Positions 56,602 through 64,000 of a stretch of DNA of 64,000 bases are shown here, in pieces. Source of the DNA: Candidatus Minthosoma equi (GTDB lineage Bacteria > Bacteroidota > Bacteroidia > Bacteroidales > Bacteroidaceae); NCBI GenBank assembly GCA_018064885.1, contig JAGHUI010000018.1, positions 1 through 64,000 of the forward strand, given 5' to 3'. The stretch's first letter is position 1. Each line of letters starts with the position of its first letter. Position numbers and translations under genes: made by a program. The notes beneath the pieces are model-generated. The model was given only the letters and a program-made list of their open reading frames with translations, was not told the DNA's origin and searched no databases.

Positions 56602-59172
56602 TTATATTCCTCTCACCTTTCGAGTGTCGCTCGTTCCGTCAGAGTAGTGATGACGGATGATGGTGATGCCGTGAGAGAGTGGGGCAGCGAGGCGGGTGCC
56701 GTCGGTGGAGAAATACTCTGTGCGGACAATGTCAGCCATGTTCACTTGCATGCAGCCGATGCCAGTTGCCTCGTCGTCGAAAGAGAGGGCGAGCATTCTT
56801 GGAGGAGCAGGCGATGCAAGGTCTTTCTTTAGCGTGATGTAGCCTCGGTATGGATTGACCGTGATGGTTCCTGCACTCTTGTGATAGAAACCGCTTGTCG
56901 TGCCGTCGTTCTTGAAGTAATAGATGTCGTAATCTCCGTTTGTAGGTATTTCTCGTTCCAATGTATATTTGCCAATGAACTGATACCTGGAATTGTCTGG
57001 GAAATACTTGAACTCAGATGCGCTCAGTTCCGTTTCAGCAAGCTGAGTATTCTTGTTTGTGGCGAGGTGCATGGAGTAGTTCTTTGGCTCAGCACTCTCG
57101 TCATCTGCATTCTCTATCTTGTAGATATATGGCTTGTTGCGTTCCGGTTCCTTCACTTCGTGGAGAGAGAGTATGCCTTGTTCTATTGACACGATTTCGT
57201 AGAGAGTGACATTGTCCATGATGGTTGCGGCGAAAGGCAGCATCACCGTTCCGTAGCGGTTTGGACGATCCGTGCGAGAGTATGCCATGCCGTAGGTTTC
57301 TGTTGTAGTCTTGGTTGCATCATCGCCAGTCCATGCAAATCTGCTGTCTGTCAGCAATCTGTCAGGAGAGTCTGGGTTTACGCTATATCCTCCGTTTTGT
57401 GTCTCGTTATCACGAATCATGTTCACTACGTTCACCCATTCCAAATCTTGTACTGCGAGAACGCCATTGGCACCTTCACCAGTGAGAGTGATGTCAGGAC
57501 GTGCCTTATAATTATTGTATGAATGGTTGTTGAGCTTGATCATGTTACCAGCAGTACCACGCTGCACGCAGATGTTTCCATAGTTGACATCTTCGGCAAG
57601 GGTGAAGTAGGCATCAGCTGATACTGTAGCAAGGTCGGAACCTGCTACCGGTGAGGAGTTTTCTATTGTGTTATCAGATAAGTTGAGATTATTGTAAAGA
57701 TAGCAGTTTCCTTTAGCATCGCCATTCGCATCAGTACAAAGACCGCCGCCTAAGCCTGCTGAATTATTTTTAATAGTGCCTCCCTTAAGGTCTGTTCTAT
57801 TAGAAGCTTGTGGCGAGATGAAAATAGCTCCTCCTTTGCCAGTTGCAGAATTGTCATGCAGGTATGCTGTTCCGTCTATAGATACATTGCCATTAGCAGC
57901 GTAGATAGCACCACCTTCGCCAGTTGACTCTACTTCTATTGTTTTTTGTTCTGTACTGTTCTTTATCCCTTCTGTATATGAGAAATTTCCTGGTATTACA
58001 CTATTTCCATACATTTCACCTCCAGTCATATTCAGGTTTCCATAAGCCATATATATTGCACCTCCTTGGCTGGCGCTGTTATTGTAGAATTTTACATTGT
58101 CTGATATATTTACAGTCATTTTATAGCTATTGTCAGCATAGTTTCTCCACACAGAACATATAGCACCACCCATTCCGTCTGTATGGTTGTTATATATTTC
58201 TCCACCGGAGATTTTCACTTCAACATTTCCTTTAGTAACATTTGTACCTCCGCCATCGCCAATGTTTAATGCTCCGCCATCGGTGCCAGAACGATTGTCA
58301 TGAATACTGCCTCCTGTCATAGTGAAGAAACAATTAGCCATGTTTGAAGGTACACGAAATGCTCCCCCCTGATTGCCTGCAACATTATGATGTACCTCGC
58401 CGCCGCTCATTGTAACACCGCCGTGTCCAAGTACAGCACCTGCATTAGAAGTGCTTATATTGTATGCAATGCTACCGCCAGAAATGTTGAGTCTGCAAGT
58501 TCCTGAATTCATACGAATTGCACATCCACCGCCTCTTTCTGTATTTAAAATGTTACCAATAATATTGCCGCCTTGAAGTTCTAAGGTGGAATAACCTTTT
58601 AACAGTATGCCGACATTATCTCCTCCAGCCGTACTATATCCTCCTGTAATAATACCGCCATTAACTTTCAGTATACCTTCTCCTTCTTCTGTGATAGCAT
58701 CATCCCATATCCATGTCATAGGAGGATTGCCGTTCCATCTTTCATCATCCTTATAACTATCATGTACAGCAAGTTTTCCATAATGAGGAGTGTCTGGACG
58801 GCTGTCTTTGATTTTCAATGTAGTCCTTGTTTTCTCATTACTTCCACCTGCGACAGCAATCATACATCCGTCTGTCACGCCTGTCTTATATACATATCCA
58901 TTAAGGTCAAGAGTGATTGTCTTGGCAGAATTGCTATTTGCATTTATTGCTATATGTCCTGAACTCAAATTATTAATGAGACCACTTCCAGTCGGTTCAT
59001 TAACGGCATTAGCAATCAACTGGACAGTTTGACCGTTAGTGGCTGCTTGCAATGCTGCTCTGAGAGTGGTGTATTCTGTTTCTGTTTTGAGATTTTTCGC
59101 AACATTCTGTGCTCCTGCCATTTGTGGCAGCAGCATAACTGCTAGTGTGATGATTGTTATAATATATTTCAT
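56602..59172 (-). CDS. Secreted beta-helix (GGAI-repeat) adhesin-like protein
   Basis: 856 residues. A signal peptide (KYIITIITLAVMLLPQMAGAQ) precedes a right-handed beta-helix region (about 100-560) with repeated GGAI/GGAF and N.A/S.GGAI steps (NQGGAFRV, GMGGAICS, SQGGAIYM, GEGGAIYA, GKGGAIFI). These are the steps seen in Chlamydia-type polymorphic membrane proteins and other adhesins. Residues about 640-800 form the LPFAATI...IPTNGDY...GFY beta-sandwich common before Prevotella sorting tails, followed by SPAPPRMLALSFDDEATGI. The final 45 residues (YFSTDGTRLAAPLSHGITIIRHHYSDG) are a sorting-like tail. The promoter -7 box at 59253-59261 suits this gene. Confidence 0.8.
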   Translation of the reverse strand: MKYIITIITLAVMLLPQMAGAQNVAKNLKTETEYTTLRAALQAATNGQTVQLIANAVNEPTGSGLINNLSSGHIAINANSNSAKTITLDLNGYVYKTGVTDGCMIAVAGGSNEKTRTTLKIKDSRPDTPHYGKLAVHDSYKDDERWNGNPPMTWIWDDAITEEGEGILKVNGGIITGGYSTAGGDNVGILLKGYSTLELQGGNIIGNILNTERGGGCAIRMNSGTCRLNISGGSIAYNISTSNAGAVLGHGGVTMSGGEVHHNVAGNQGGAFRVPSNMANCFFTMTGGSIHDNRSGTDGGALNIGDGGGTNVTKGNVEVKISGGEIYNNHTDGMGGAICSVWRNYADNSYKMTVNISDNVKFYNNSASQGGAIYMAYGNLNMTGGEMYGNSVIPGNFSYTEGIKNSTEQKTIEVESTGEGGAIYAANGNVSIDGTAYLHDNSATGKGGAIFISPQASNRTDLKGGTIKNNSAGLGGGLCTDANGDAKGNCYLYNNLNLSDNTIENSSPVAGSDLATVSADAYFTLAEDVNYGNICVQRGTAGNMIKLNNHSYNNYKARPDITLTGEGANGVLAVQDLEWVNVVNMIRDNETQNGGYSVNPDSPDRLLTDSRFAWTGDDATKTTTETYGMAYSRTDRPNRYGTVMLPFAATIMDNVTLYEIVSIEQGILSLHEVKEPERNKPYIYKIENADDESAEPKNYSMHLATNKNTQLAETELSASEFKYFPDNSRYQFIGKYTLEREIPTNGDYDIYYFKNDGTTSGFYHKSAGTITVNPYRGYITLKKDLASPAPPRMLALSFDDEATGIGCMQVNMADIVRTEYFSTDGTRLAAPLSHGITIIRHHYSDGTSDTRKVRGI

Positions 59173-59252
59173 TCAATTAGTCTTAAAGGTTTCTTGTGTG
59201 CTTTGATGTTTCAGATTAAGCGGTTTGTTGCTTGTTCTGAACAACTTTGCTT

Positions 59253-59261
59253 GCAAAGTTA
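59253..59261 (-). promoter_or_regulatory. -7 box (TAACTTTGC) for the 856-residue beta-helix gene
   Basis: An exact TAnnTTTG match on the minus strand, 81 bp before the start codon. A clear TTTG -33 element is missing. Confidence 0.5.
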
Positions 59262-59421
59262 TAAAAAATATCTTAAAATGCAGCTGTTTTTCTTGCTTTT
59301 TTCATGTTATTGGCACTAAAAAATGGATAATAATGTGTGTTTTGGCATTAGGCTGCATAATAAAGCACAAATATATCACTCTCTCCCTATGGGAGAGGAC
59401 GCCAAGGGAAAGGATTTCGGG

Positions 59422-59508
59422 GCCTCCAACCTAAGACAAAGAGTACAACCTACCATGCGGAAGATTTATGCCTCCAACCTAAGTCAAAAAGTACAACCTA
59501 CCATGCGG
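59422..59508. repeat. Pair of 39-bp direct repeats
   Basis: Copies at 59422-59460 and 59470-59508 start GCCTCCAACCTAAG and end CCTACCATGCGG. They differ at two positions and are separated by 9 bp. Confidence 0.85.
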
Positions 59509-59524
59509 GGTGAAATAAAGTGAA

Positions 59525-59619
59525 CACGAACCTCGAAGAGCTCGGCGTAGCCAATACCATCCGGATGGCGTGGCTCTGAGGAGCCATTATTAGCTACGCT
59601 GAGCTCTTCGAGGTTCGTG
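59525..59619. repeat. Branched inverted repeat (Y-shaped)
   Basis: The outer arms, 59525-59551 and 59593-59619, pair over 27 positions with one G/T mismatch that would be a wobble pair in RNA. Within the loop lie a 12-bp palindrome CCATCCGGATGG (59557-59568) and a hairpin TGGCTC/GAGCCA (59571-59576, 59581-59586). Together they can fold as a three-way junction. Confidence 0.85.
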
Positions 59620-59680
59620 AAATTCGTAAGATTCGTGTTTTAAAAAATAGGTTGGGTTAGGTTGAGATTTATTTCTCGTT

Positions 59681-59764
59681 AATTATCGTCTCAATTATTG
59701 ATAATTATTGGATTATAAAAAAAATCATGTACTCCAATAATCTAAGTTAATTGAGACGATAATT
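59681..59764. repeat. AT-rich inverted repeat
   Basis: A 17-bp arm, AATTATCGTCTCAATTA (59681-59697), pairs with 59748-59764, and an inner 8-bp arm (59704-59711) pairs with 59734-59741. The GAGACGATAAT half recurs directly after the right arm. Confidence 0.8.
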
Positions 59765-59811
59765 GAGACGATAATCTTTTGGATAAATAGTATTTTAACC
59801 GCCAACCTTAA

Positions 59812-61971
59812 TCAAAGAGGATTAGAGACTTTACGGATGTTTGTTGTGCCGTCAGAGTAGCGATGGCGGATGATAGTGATGCCGTGAGGGAGTGGGGCAG
59901 CGAGATGGATGCCATCGGTTGTGTAGTAGTCCGTGCCGATGATTTCTGCATTAGCATGATCGCTGTCGGCGGTCGTAGGATTGGTGATGCCTGTGACGTA
60001 GATACGCTTGCTGTGACGTGGACGTGAATCGACGACAACATCCACATCACTGTCATCTTCCCCAATAGAAAGTACGGCACTGGTATCTTCTGGTTTATAG
60101 AACTTTACAACTTCTTTGCTGCTGAGCGTTGCTGTCTGCACGAAGAAACCTTCGCCTGTCCAGATACATTGCTCGGCAAGGGTGTTGACGTGCCAAGGAT
60201 TGGTGTGTGTGCCGTCGCTCAGCTGCTCGTTGGTCGTGGCATCAGAACTCTCCCATGAATTGACGGAGTAGAAACCGCCATTGCCATCAGCAGTGGTGTT
60301 GCCGGTAGCATCGTACACACCATCGTAGTAGAGCCAGAGCGTGTGAGGCAGGTTCATGCGGTATGGTGCAGTGGCATATTCGTTTGCCTCCTTATTCCAT
60401 GCTCTGCCGTTTTCTGGATTGACCTTCTCGCTGGTCTTGTAATTGCTTACGAGGTATGGCAATCCGATGCAGTTCCAACCCATATCTTCCTTCGTGGTAT
60501 AGTGGGCTGGTCCTGTTTTTTCTGTCTCCTTGAACTGGTTGAGTGTCACAGTCTTGTAGAGTTCATTTGCAGTTTCACTATATATGTAGTTGGATGGTGA
60601 TTCACCGCATGTTTTGAAGACGAATTCGTGTTCGTCGTCAGTGGTCCAACCAGATGAATTTGGCACGAACATCACGCCTTCGTTGGCAGGAATGACAGTG
60701 CCATTTGCCACCATTTCCCAGCATGGGGAATTGCTGCTGAAGAAGTCATAGCCATGCTTGCTTCGCTTAGTGCCATTGTAGCGATAGGCAGTGCCTCCAT
60801 CGTTGGAGTAGTCATGTGGAAATGGCAGGGAAACCACCGAGCCTTCCTTTCTTATCATGCGGCTTACTGCAACATTGGCAAGCTGGATTTCATTGCCGCC
60901 GGAGAAGAGTGAACCACCCTGCATAACATGCAGATAACCAGGACGGAAACTGATGCCGCTGAGACTTGCGTCAAGGATGAGGTTGGCACCAGGCTTAATA
61001 GTGATATTAGTGCCCTCGTGGGGGTATTCGTTTACTGATTTTGAACCATCTTTGCTGCGTGCCGTGACGTTTGTGCCTGCCTTCACTATCCATGCCTCGA
61101 AAGCTCCGCAGTCAGCCTTGTCACCAATCATTCGGCTGTTGCCAAGGAGGTCGCGGTCGGTGGGGAAACTGATGTCATGAATCAGGGAAAGACTGCCGTT
61201 GAATGGATCGAAAAATGCTGCATTGCCCTTGTCGATGCATGTGGCGTCGTTGTGTGGAAGCTGGTAGTTGAGGGCAGGGAATGTTTGCCAAGAGAGATTG
61301 GCAAACACAGTGGCGTTGCAGAATTTTATATTTTCGCTGTTTGATGCAGAAAATTCTTTCTCGGATGTGCAGTGGATTGCGTATGCATTAGCAGCAATTG
61401 TTGGTGATTCTGTCTCGCTGAGGAACAGCGAGTTATATGCTACTGCGCCTTGCAGGTTTACTGTGCCTGTCACAACTATGTTGCGAAGGAGCATGTTGGC
61501 GGTAGGATCGGTAGATTTAGCTGTAGCAGATACGTTCATATTGCCATTCACATAGATATTGTCTATGCTTGTCGGTGCATTGTATGTTTCGTCTGTTTCT
61601 GTTGACAGTCCTTGTACTATGGTGCGCTGCGTACTTGGGCAAAGGAGTCCCGGAATGGTGCCATCCTGGCAGATGCTGCCCACTACCACAACGCCATTGC
61701 GTAGAGTGATGCTTTCTTCTGTCTTGTTGCTGTTTCCCTTGGCATAGACATAGGCAGTTTTGTCTGTATGGTTAATATGATATTCTGCAGCTTTGTCAAT
61801 TGCGTCTTGAAGTTTGCTATGTATGGCATTCTTCCAGTCAGAACCATCGCCATCGTCTGTGGTGATATTTGGATCATAGTAGAAGATGTTGTCATCTGCA
61901 CACAATGGCAGTGCCAGCACTAATAGTGTCAGCAGAGTCAATATGCGGTAATATGTCTTTGTCATCTTCAT
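59812..61971 (-). CDS. Secreted beta-helix protein with choice-of-anchor-Q-like region
   Basis: 719 residues. A signal peptide (YRILTLLTLLVLALPLCA) precedes a DGSDWKNAIHSKLQDAIDKA segment. A beta-helix region (about 70-260) then ends in DRDLLGNSRMIGDKADCGAFE, the closing pattern of choice-of-anchor Q / right-handed beta-helix proteins. A MGWNCIGLPYLV stretch near residue 500 is the counterpart of the CLPF domain of its neighbours. The last 45 residues (YYTTDGIHLAAPLPHGITIIRHRYSDG) are nearly the same as the tail of the 856-residue protein. It lies 43 bp after the fimbrillin-like lipoprotein gene. A surface or secreted adhesin-like role is inferred. Confidence 0.75.
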   Translation of the reverse strand: MKMTKTYYRILTLLTLLVLALPLCADDNIFYYDPNITTDDGDGSDWKNAIHSKLQDAIDKAAEYHINHTDKTAYVYAKGNSNKTEESITLRNGVVVVGSICQDGTIPGLLCPSTQRTIVQGLSTETDETYNAPTSIDNIYVNGNMNVSATAKSTDPTANMLLRNIVVTGTVNLQGAVAYNSLFLSETESPTIAANAYAIHCTSEKEFSASNSENIKFCNATVFANLSWQTFPALNYQLPHNDATCIDKGNAAFFDPFNGSLSLIHDISFPTDRDLLGNSRMIGDKADCGAFEAWIVKAGTNVTARSKDGSKSVNEYPHEGTNITIKPGANLILDASLSGISFRPGYLHVMQGGSLFSGGNEIQLANVAVSRMIRKEGSVVSLPFPHDYSNDGGTAYRYNGTKRSKHGYDFFSSNSPCWEMVANGTVIPANEGVMFVPNSSGWTTDDEHEFVFKTCGESPSNYIYSETANELYKTVTLNQFKETEKTGPAHYTTKEDMGWNCIGLPYLVSNYKTSEKVNPENGRAWNKEANEYATAPYRMNLPHTLWLYYDGVYDATGNTTADGNGGFYSVNSWESSDATTNEQLSDGTHTNPWHVNTLAEQCIWTGEGFFVQTATLSSKEVVKFYKPEDTSAVLSIGEDDSDVDVVVDSRPRHSKRIYVTGITNPTTADSDHANAEIIGTDYYTTDGIHLAAPLPHGITIIRHRYSDGTTNIRKVSNPL

Positions 61972-62014
61972 TGTGATAGAATCGTTATCTTATATTGTTT
62001 TAGTTTTCAGCGTC

Positions 62015-62962
62015 TTACTTCAAATTTATTCGTACCCAAGGCGCACTGGTGAGACCCGAGGTGATGGATGTTCCTTTTGGTGTGTCCGTTCCGTTGACGG
62101 TCAGATGGTATGCGTCGAGTGATGGAACATAATAGGCATCGCGCCCCATGTATTTGTTGCCTTCGCTGATGGTTATCGCTTGAGAATACATGTCAGTTTC
62201 CGTACCAGCGGCATTGCCCTGAGGAGTGAAGGCGTGGATGCCTTTGGTTGGGAGTTCGTTGACGCTGATGGATGTTATTGCATTGCCATTGAACGATGAA
62301 CCTGCGAGTGTTGTATCCCACTGAATGTCAAGGAGTGTAGCGGTGTGATAGAGCACCACGGATACATTGGACAGGTCTGTAAATTGACATCCGCCGGCAG
62401 GTGTGTTGTAAACAGAACGGAAGAATCTGTTGATATTAGCACTTCCCGTAACAGAGGCTGGTATGTCGAATGTCACGGCATTGAACTCTGGTGTGGCAGT
62501 TACCTCCACAGGCGTGTTTAGTGGTGTGGCGGTGCTAATGCCAGACAGGGTTAGCTCTTCGGTGCTGGCAATTGCATATATTTTACCGGAAGAGATAGCA
62601 CCTGAATAGATTTTGAGCGTGCCTTTGTATGTGGAGATATGATCGGTTGTGGCAACATCGCTTTCGTATGTAGCCTGCAAGTCGCTCCAATCCGCTGCTG
62701 TGCTCCCCTTATGGCAGGTCATGTATGTTTTGCCGTCGGCATATTCTATTATAGCAAAAAGGTACAGGCAGGCTGGCTTGACAAAAGGCATTTCAGCAAC
62801 GCCAGGGTCGCCCATTGACCTTGTGCCTTGTCCGCCATCGTGGAGGGTGAGGGTGAATGGCAATGACATGTATGATGGCTGCACAGAGGCGGTGTCGTCG
62901 CTGCTGCAAGCCGTGAGAATCAAGGCGATAGCTAATATGAATATGTTGATTGTTTTCTTCAT
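62015..62962 (-). CDS. Fimbrillin-family-like lipoprotein
   Basis: 315 residues with a lipoprotein signal (KKTINIFILAIALILTA|C, Cys19, then SSDDT). The mature part begins FTLTLHDGGQGTRS and continues through a YLFAIIEYADGKTYMTCH strand pair and two beta-sandwich-like halves; GHSATPLNTPVEVTATPEFNAVTFDIPAS-like strands sit in the middle. This resembles small Mfa-type fimbrial accessory lipoproteins. It starts 6 bp after the end of the partial fimbrillin gene and so shares its operon. A regulator or usher protein is not in the window. The family call is tentative. Confidence 0.65.
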   Translation of the reverse strand: MKKTINIFILAIALILTACSSDDTASVQPSYMSLPFTLTLHDGGQGTRSMGDPGVAEMPFVKPACLYLFAIIEYADGKTYMTCHKGSTAADWSDLQATYESDVATTDHISTYKGTLKIYSGAISSGKIYAIASTEELTLSGISTATPLNTPVEVTATPEFNAVTFDIPASVTGSANINRFFRSVYNTPAGGCQFTDLSNVSVVLYHTATLLDIQWDTTLAGSSFNGNAITSISVNELPTKGIHAFTPQGNAAGTETDMYSQAITISEGNKYMGRDAYYVPSLDAYHLTVNGTDTPKGTSITSGLTSAPWVRINLK

Positions 62963-62968
62963 TTTCTG

Positions 62969-64000
62969 TTATTCTATCACGACACCATTCTGGTAGTCAT
63001 CGTCAATATATATTTTAGGTGATTGGATGAAAGAGTAGTTGCCAACCTTCACAATCTTATAGGCATAGTATGTGGTGGTGTCATCCGCAACCGTGTATGT
63101 GCAGCGGATAGCGTAGTAGCCTCCAAGGAGTGGACGGAAAGCACATTTTTTGCAGTCCATGAATGCGATGTATGGGCTGTAAGTGCTTTCTGTGTCACGA
63201 TAGTTGTAGCCAGTAGCGGTGAAATCGGCACCTTGTGATTCCTTCAATTCTGCCCAAACGAATTCTTTGCCGCTGGCGTGTGCCTGTTTGTCGTAATATT
63301 CAAATTCTGCCTCGGTAACCTGCGGACCAAAGTAGCATACATCAAGTTGCTGGCTTTCAGGAGTTATACCGCTTTCGGCGAAACTTACTGTCACGTCAAT
63401 GTCGTGCTTCTCATCGTCGAGACTGGATGCTATGACATACTCTACATCCTTGTCAGGGTTGCTGGCATCGCCAGAGTGAACGGAGCCTTCCTGCCATGTG
63501 GTGATGGATGGCTTGGCTACGATAGTGACCGTTCCGTCATTGTCTTTGTCGCCGAATGTCTCCACACAGGCATCGAAGGATATAGGGTAGAGACCTGCAC
63601 CAGCATCGGTGATCTTGAAGAGATAGGTGTAGGCATAGTTTGGAAGCCATTTGCCATACTGCTCAGGAACGTATGCTGTCTGACCTGTAATGTGAATGAC
63701 ATCGGTGCTGCTATTTGATTCAGACTCAAGGGTATAATCGCACTTGATGGCAAGTGTGCGGGCAACGTCTCTGTTTGAAAAAGCATATACATAGCCGTTG
63801 GCAAGGTCGCTTTTGCCGAAAGATGCCTGGTTGCTGTTTGTGCCCAGAGCGCTTACTGCTGAAGCTATGTTGCCCTCATCGCCCGTTTTGCCTACGTGGA
63901 AGAAGGATGCTATTTCGCTATCTGTGCCACCAGTGAAGACAACTGTTGTCTCGCTGTTGCTGTAGTTGCCTGTGACGGTGTATGTGCCTTTGGCATAGAA
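62969..64000 (-). CDS. Fimbrillin-family protein, C-terminal part (runs off window)
   Basis: The frame stays open to the window edge for 343 codons, so the start is missing. A GTG at 63565 is internal, not a start. Upstream of it, the sequence reads through VPEQYGKWLPNYAYTYLFKITD, a strand typical of the end of the first domain of Bacteroidetes fimbrillins. The remainder (VTIVAKPSITTWQEGS... to IYIDDDYQNGVVIE) is beta-rich and Cys-poor. It is the first gene of the visible operon and may be a shaft or tip subunit. The identity is moderately sure. Confidence 0.6.
   Translation of the reverse strand, partial: FYAKGTYTVTGNYSNSETTVVFTGGTDSEIASFFHVGKTGDEGNIASAVSALGTNSNQASFGKSDLANGYVYAFSNRDVARTLAIKCDYTLESESNSSTDVIHITGQTAYVPEQYGKWLPNYAYTYLFKITDAGAGLYPISFDACVETFGDKDNDGTVTIVAKPSITTWQEGSVHSGDASNPDKDVEYVIASSLDDEKHDIDVTVSFAESGITPESQQLDVCYFGPQVTEAEFEYYDKQAHASGKEFVWAELKESQGADFTATGYNYRDTESTYSPYIAFMDCKKCAFRPLLGGYYAIRCTYTVADDTTTYYAYKIVKVGNYSFIQSPKIYIDDDYQNGVVIE

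Larger units (their letters stand above)
59173..59811. other. 639-bp repeat-rich non-coding gap
   Basis: No gene is supported here. It holds a -7 box for the downstream minus-strand gene (59253-59261), a 7-bp-stem hairpin (59381-59397), two 39-bp direct repeats, a large branched inverted repeat (59525-59619), TTCGTG-rich sequence, and an AT-rich inverted repeat (59681-59764). It divides the region into two transcription groups. Confidence 0.75.

Noticed and set aside
59525..59764. Insertion-sequence ends
   Set aside because: No transposase frame lies between or beside the inverted repeats, and no target-site duplication was recognised.

Overview
The window looks like a chromosomal segment of a Bacteroidales bacterium, most likely Prevotella/Segatella-like. 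The grounds are several promoters of the Bacteroidetes type (TTTG near -33, TAnnTTTG near -7), a Porin_10-type putative porin, DUF4468 and head-GIN (DUF2807) proteins, fimbrillin-family lipoproteins, and large secreted proteins ending in the degenerate sorting-tail motifs typical of Prevotella. I saw no tRNA, rRNA, transposase, phage gene or CRISPR array.

Positions 1-20.4 kb are mostly housekeeping. On the minus strand lie a TonB-dependent receptor, panB and pgk (with a clear terminator after pgk), then a tight group of a solute-binding lipoprotein, a TPR protein and a UPF1-like SF1 helicase. On the plus strand lie a metallo-beta-lactamase-fold hydrolase (behind an 11-codon leader ORF), a Bcp peroxiredoxin and a HEAT-like protein. 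A divergent promoter pair then separates a head-GIN lipoprotein (minus) from slyD-aroC-ssb-kdsA-kdsD (plus), which covers protein folding, chorismate synthesis, ssDNA binding and two steps of KDO supply for lipid A-linked sugars. The porin, a small membrane protein and a DUF4468 protein follow on the minus strand.

Positions 20.4-64 kb are all minus strand and accessory: a surface/secretion region dominated by two giant genes. One encodes about 4,490 residues and combines a GH28 polygalacturonase, two CE8 pectin methylesterases and many binding-type modules, so it is a candidate all-in-one pectin-degrading enzyme. The other encodes 6,296 residues of GLUG and glycine-rich beta-helix-like repeats and is probably an adhesin. 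Between them sit two nuclease-like genes: a DUF3883 protein with an intact D...ExK signature, and a GxxExxY-family protein that has lost its key residues. Each is preceded by a similar 26-bp tandem-repeat array and a T9-containing leader, and a 3'-end relic of a second DUF3883 gene lies beside the giant adhesin gene. Upstream of the adhesin are two groups of fimbrillin-like lipoproteins paired with beta-helix proteins, the last running off the window edge.

Three unrelated short-period arrays (23, 24 and 26 bp) and a 640-bp gap full of inverted and direct repeats (59173-59811) are the main non-coding oddities. All functional calls come from motif reading, without database searches.
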